Below are positions 60,865 to 64,000 of a stretch of 64,000 nucleotides of DNA, piece by piece. The stretch is from Stomorhina lunata. Taxonomy: Eukaryota > Arthropoda > Insecta > Diptera > Rhiniidae. Position 1 is the first letter of the stretch; every line of letters starts with the position of its first letter. The stretch spans positions 9,515,442 through 9,579,441 of the forward strand of contig OW121740.1 of assembly GCA_933228675.1 (NCBI GenBank), written 5' to 3'. A model generated the notes under the pieces. The model saw only the letters and a program-made list of their open reading frames with translations. It was not told the DNA's origin and did no database searches. The position numbers were made by a program, and so were the translations under genes.

Positions 60865-61510
60865 TATCTAAAGCTTTCCTATAGGTTACTTTTGATATAG
60901 AAAGCTTTCAACTAAAAACATTACATATCGAAAGGTTAAAAAAAAAAGATTTCCTATATAAAACTTTCGATATCGAAAGGTTTTCTATAATAAGCTTTTG
61001 ATATTAAAAGATTTTCTATATAAAACTTTTAATTTTAAAAGAATTTTTATATAAAATTTTGTCGTCAAAGTATTTCGGATTGAAAACCTTTTATATCAAC
61101 AAATTTCCTAAAAGTTACTTTTAATAACTAAAGCTTTCTACTTTCCAATATAAAATTGCCAAAATCTAAAGATTTCCTATATAAATCTATGTCGAAATGC
61201 TTCCTATAATAAACTTTCGATATATAAAGATTTTCTATAGAAAACTTTTTGATTTTCTTCAAAAAAGTTTGAATATCGAAAGATTTTATAAAGAAAGTAT
61301 TCGAAGTCAAACTTTCAATATCGGAAGCTTTTCTAAAGAAAGACAATTTTTCGTATCGAAAGATTTTCTATAGAAAACTTTTAATATCGAAAGATCTCCT
61401 GTAGAAAGAATTCGATATCAAAAGATTTCCTATAGAATAAATTCGTTATCGAAAGCTTTTTTACAGAAAACTTTAGCATTCCTATAGAAAACATTCGCAA
61501 TGTAAAGCTT
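60865..61510. repeat. Degenerate roughly 30-bp repeat array 15
   Basis: Loose units around CGAAAGATTTTCTATAG and AAACTTTCGATATCGAAAG. Both TTTCGATATCGAAA and CTATAG are palindromic. More diverged than any other array here. It begins where the mariner element loses its end. Confidence 0.75.
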
Positions 61511-62619
61511 TCCTTAATATAAGTTGTTTTGATCACTGCAGAAAAAAAACCCTAAATAAGACTACAAAATGCACTATTTCAATTTAGTTTTGAAATAGTA
61601 AATAGTAATAATACCAAATATCAGAGAGATTAAGCCAAAAGCTTTGTTGTTACTCTCATATTCGTAAAGAATTTAACAACATTGGGACAGTAATTTGAGT
61701 GACTGTATATCTTAGTATTATTCTATGTCTGAGTTTATGTCAGAGGCTGTAACTGAATTTTAGAATATTTTTGGATTTGAAATCATTCCTTTAAAAATCA
61801 TTTTATTAAAATGCTATCGATAATGAAGCTGCATATTATCCTTAATTAAGATTTTAGGTAATAATTATACCGTTTATTCGAACCCAAAACAAAACAAAAC
61901 ACTATTCAAATTATGCCTTAAAATATTTATTATATTTTTCTTAAAAAATTTGGAAACAATACGAAAAAAAAAACTTAAAATATTTATTATATTTTTCTTA
62001 AAAAATTTGGAAACAATAAAACAAAAAAACTTAAAATAAACATTCAAATTTCTTGTGGCTTTTCCACAAACATTTCTTATTTATTTTAATAATAAAGATT
62101 TTTCTTTATTTTTTATCTATTATTTTCAAGACAAAAAATATTGACACTATTTACCCTATTTTCACATAAATTAATGCTGTATCATTAGAAAACTGTTCCT
62201 TTATATTAGAAAAAAAAACTAGTATTAGCCGCAGGATTTATTGCCCTTTAGGAAAAGGCCAGACAAAAAAAGGAAATAAAAATCAAAAAATCTTTAAGGA
62301 AAAACCTACCCCTAAAACACACGATCAATGGCCTAAGACACACATAGGCCAATCTTAAGATTAATCTTAGTAATTATTTTGTTGGCACTTTTAGGCAAAT
62401 GATCAGATTTATGTGTTATTTTTCTTTTATGATTTTTTGTAAAATAAAACAAAAAATAAAAACCAAAAATTTTAAGGATCATTTTTGGAATAATTTTCAC
62501 AAAAATTTTCTTTTATTATTAAAATTTTGTAAAAAGGCAAAAGAATTCTTGACCCCTAACGAATTCGAGAGTTTTAAAAAGTCAAATGATTTTCCTTTTC
62601 TTATTTAGTAACTACTTAA
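61511..62619. other. Gene-less spacer with a 57-bp direct repeat
   Basis: 61917-61973 and 61974-62030 are two near-identical tandem copies (CTTAAAATATTTATTATATT, then TTTGGAAACAATA). The rest is AT-rich. The frame at 62399-62608 is Lys/Phe-rich without recognisable domains. Confidence 0.45.
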
Positions 62620-62729
62620 ATGATATTAAGTGAGTCATTTCTTTCTTTATTAGTTAAACAAAAAGGATCCTTGAATGGTCATTATCCTTAATATTCAAAA
62701 ATATTCAAATTTATATTAAGAATTTTGAG

Positions 62730-63098
62730 GGATATTGCATTTTAGAGGGATAGTGACCATTATCTTGAGATAAATAGTCTTAAGACTTTTGTTTCAAATG
62801 TCAACACAATTGAGGTGTTGAAGAATGATTATTCAAATACCAAAGATGCTAATTTATGTAAAAGAAGCTGTTAAAAGGGACTTCCCTTAAATTTGATTAG
62901 GTAGCCAATGGTCATTTGTTTATCTTTTGAACACGATGACTCGGATTTTTGAAGTATGCTAATAGATAATGGTCAAGTCTTTATAAAAACTGGTTTAAGT
63001 AGAGTTTTCAGTTTTAAAAGGGTTTGCTATTAACTGACCGTTGTAATTTTAAACGATTTTAAAGAGGTTTGAAAATGTTTCCGGCACGTGTTAAAAAC
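62730..63098 (-). repeat. Right arm of the fourth inverted duplication (R block, copy 3)
   Basis: On the reverse strand it reads TTTAACACGTGCCGGAAACA, GGTCAGTTAATAGCAAACCC, CAAATGACCATTGGCTACCT, AACAGCTTCTTTTACATAAA and ATTAGCAT, matching 58423-58753 and 59468-59595. It has no INE-1-like insertion and only one copy of the 123-bp piece. Confidence 0.75.
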
Positions 63099-63410
63099 TA
63101 GTTCTCTAATTTTTTTTAATTTATTTTGAAGTTGAAAAAATATTGACATGAATTCATTCCTTAAAAAATCTGTTATACCCCTTACATTTCCCCATGATTT
63201 AATAATTCCGAAGGTTGTTCCATTCTCTCTTTTTGTCGCCATGATAACTTTCTGACGCGTCATGACGTTTGTTAGGATAGTAAAAGTTTGTGCTACCATA
63301 TTTTTGACGACAATCCCACTTTTCTAATATTTTATGATGACAAAATTTATGTAAATTTATGCATAAAAAACTTACGAATATTTACGAAAAAGCTTCAATA
63401 AATAATCATA
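63099..63410. other. Gene-less spacer
   Basis: AT-rich. A minus-strand frame (63030-63299) overlaps the R block and shows no domain. The TA at 63409-63410 is the likely target site of the next element. Confidence 0.4.
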
Positions 63411-64000
63411 ATGGGTGTTTTTTTTAGAGGTATAGAACTTCGAATTGAAATAAAACACAAGAAAATCGTTTTAATGTCCATCAATTTGGCTTTATTGGAA
63501 GGATAATTTTATGCCATTAATGTTTAAATATGATTTCGGGCATGTGGCCGCCGCGGCTGCCTCGAATAAAGCCAATTCTACAGGTCCAATTTTCAACTAC
63601 TTTTTCGAGCATATGGGGCCGTATGTTGGCAATAACGCCACGAATGTTGGCTTCCAAGTCCCCTAACGTTTCTGGTTTGTTGGCGTAGACGAGCGACTTC
63701 ACATATCCCCAAAGAAAATAATCCAGTGGTGTCAAATCGCACGATCTTGGTGGCCAATTGTCAGGTGCATTCCGCGAAATTATGCGCTCATCGAATGTTA
63801 CCTTCAATAAATCAATTGTGACGTGCGCTGTGTGGCATGTAGCGCCGTCTTGTTGGAACCACAACTCATCCACATTCATGCCATCCAATTGGGGAACAAA
63901 ATAGTCGGTTATCATGGCTCTATACCGGTCTCCATTTATGGTAACTGACTCTCCAGCATTATTTCGGAAGAAGTATGGCCCAATGACTCCACCAGCCCAT
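63411..64000 (-). mobile_element. Mariner element of the DD41D (rosa) type, cut by the window end
   Basis: The 3' terminus starts about 63411 (ATGGGTGTTTTTTTTAGAGG), next to a TA dinucleotide. The transposase reading frame follows on the minus strand and is open to the last base of the window, so about half the element is visible. Confidence 0.85.
63517..64000 (-). CDS. DD41D mariner transposase, C-terminal part
   Basis: Catalytic half of a mariner-superfamily transposase. The methionine at 63915 is internal: the frame continues upstream to 64000 through GVIGPYFFRNNAGESVTING, so the protein is partial at its N-terminus. Counting from that methionine, WFQQDGATCHTA supplies the second catalytic Asp (residue 23) and CDLTPLDYFLWGY the third (residue 65). 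The 41 residues between them match the rosa-type DD41D class and exclude DD34D. WPPRSCDLTPLD and the C-terminal RGGHM are typical of this group. No stop or frameshift appears in the visible 161 codons, so this copy may be intact. The first Asp and the DNA-binding domain lie outside the window. Confidence 0.92.
   Translation of the reverse strand, partial: WAGGVIGPYFFRNNAGESVTINGDRYRAMITDYFVPQLDGMNVDELWFQQDGATCHTAHVTIDLLKVTFDERIISRNAPDNWPPRSCDLTPLDYFLWGYVKSLVYANKPETLGDLEANIRGVIANIRPHMLEKVVENWTCRIGFIRGSRGGHMPEIIFKH

Noticed and set aside
1..64000. tRNA, rRNA, riboswitch or bacterial promoter and terminator signals
   Set aside because: None recognised by eye on either strand. The AT-rich hairpins here are minisatellite symmetry, and prokaryotic signals are not expected in this genome type.

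Overview
This is eukaryotic, extremely AT-rich, repeat-dominated DNA from a fly, most likely a calyptrate (blowfly, flesh fly or house fly type). That assignment rests on INE-1/DINE-1-like elements with a (GTCC)n core, several mariner-family transposons, a Helitron-like family, spliceosomal-intron signals, and kilobases of AT-rich minisatellite. No bacterial-type operon, CRISPR array, rRNA or tRNA gene is visible. No intact host protein-coding gene can be supported.

Layout. 1-5200: short repeats, a 398-bp near-perfect foldback (1303-1700), and two head-to-tail copies of a Helitron-like non-autonomous element, the first split by a 556-bp deleted mariner-type element. 6412-22720: 29-bp arrays plus a 45/30/29-bp higher-order array (14130-17560). 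23815-31100: 33-bp arrays and a large inverted duplication. 31545-39670: a second array lineage built on a CCTATAAATAG core. 39671-44607: an inverted duplication whose outer parts are a 12-bp satellite (about 62 copies on one side, about 136 on the other). 44610-54800: 29-bp arrays in opposite orientations inside a third inverted arrangement, with one INE-1-like element. 55551-57670: remnant of a split gene whose short intron holds a third, reverse copy of the Helitron-like element. 58420-63100: a fourth inverted duplication, holding an INE-1-like element and a frameshifted DD34D mariner. 63411 to the window end: a DD41D (rosa-type) mariner that runs off the edge.

What ties it together. Most arrays between 6 and 30 kb and between 46 and 54 kb share the self-complementary 14-mer TTTTCTATAGAAAA, joined by array-specific linkers. 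The spacers between arrays are themselves diverged copies of a few modules, called T, U and R here, and they are arranged in mirror image. The locus therefore seems to have grown by repeated duplication and inversion of 'array plus spacer' modules, followed by local homogenisation and transposon insertion. Such DNA is typical of a giant intron, intergenic heterochromatin or a sex-linked palindromic region. The sequence alone does not say which. I see no evidence of a new enzymatic or defence system. The unusual signal here is structural.
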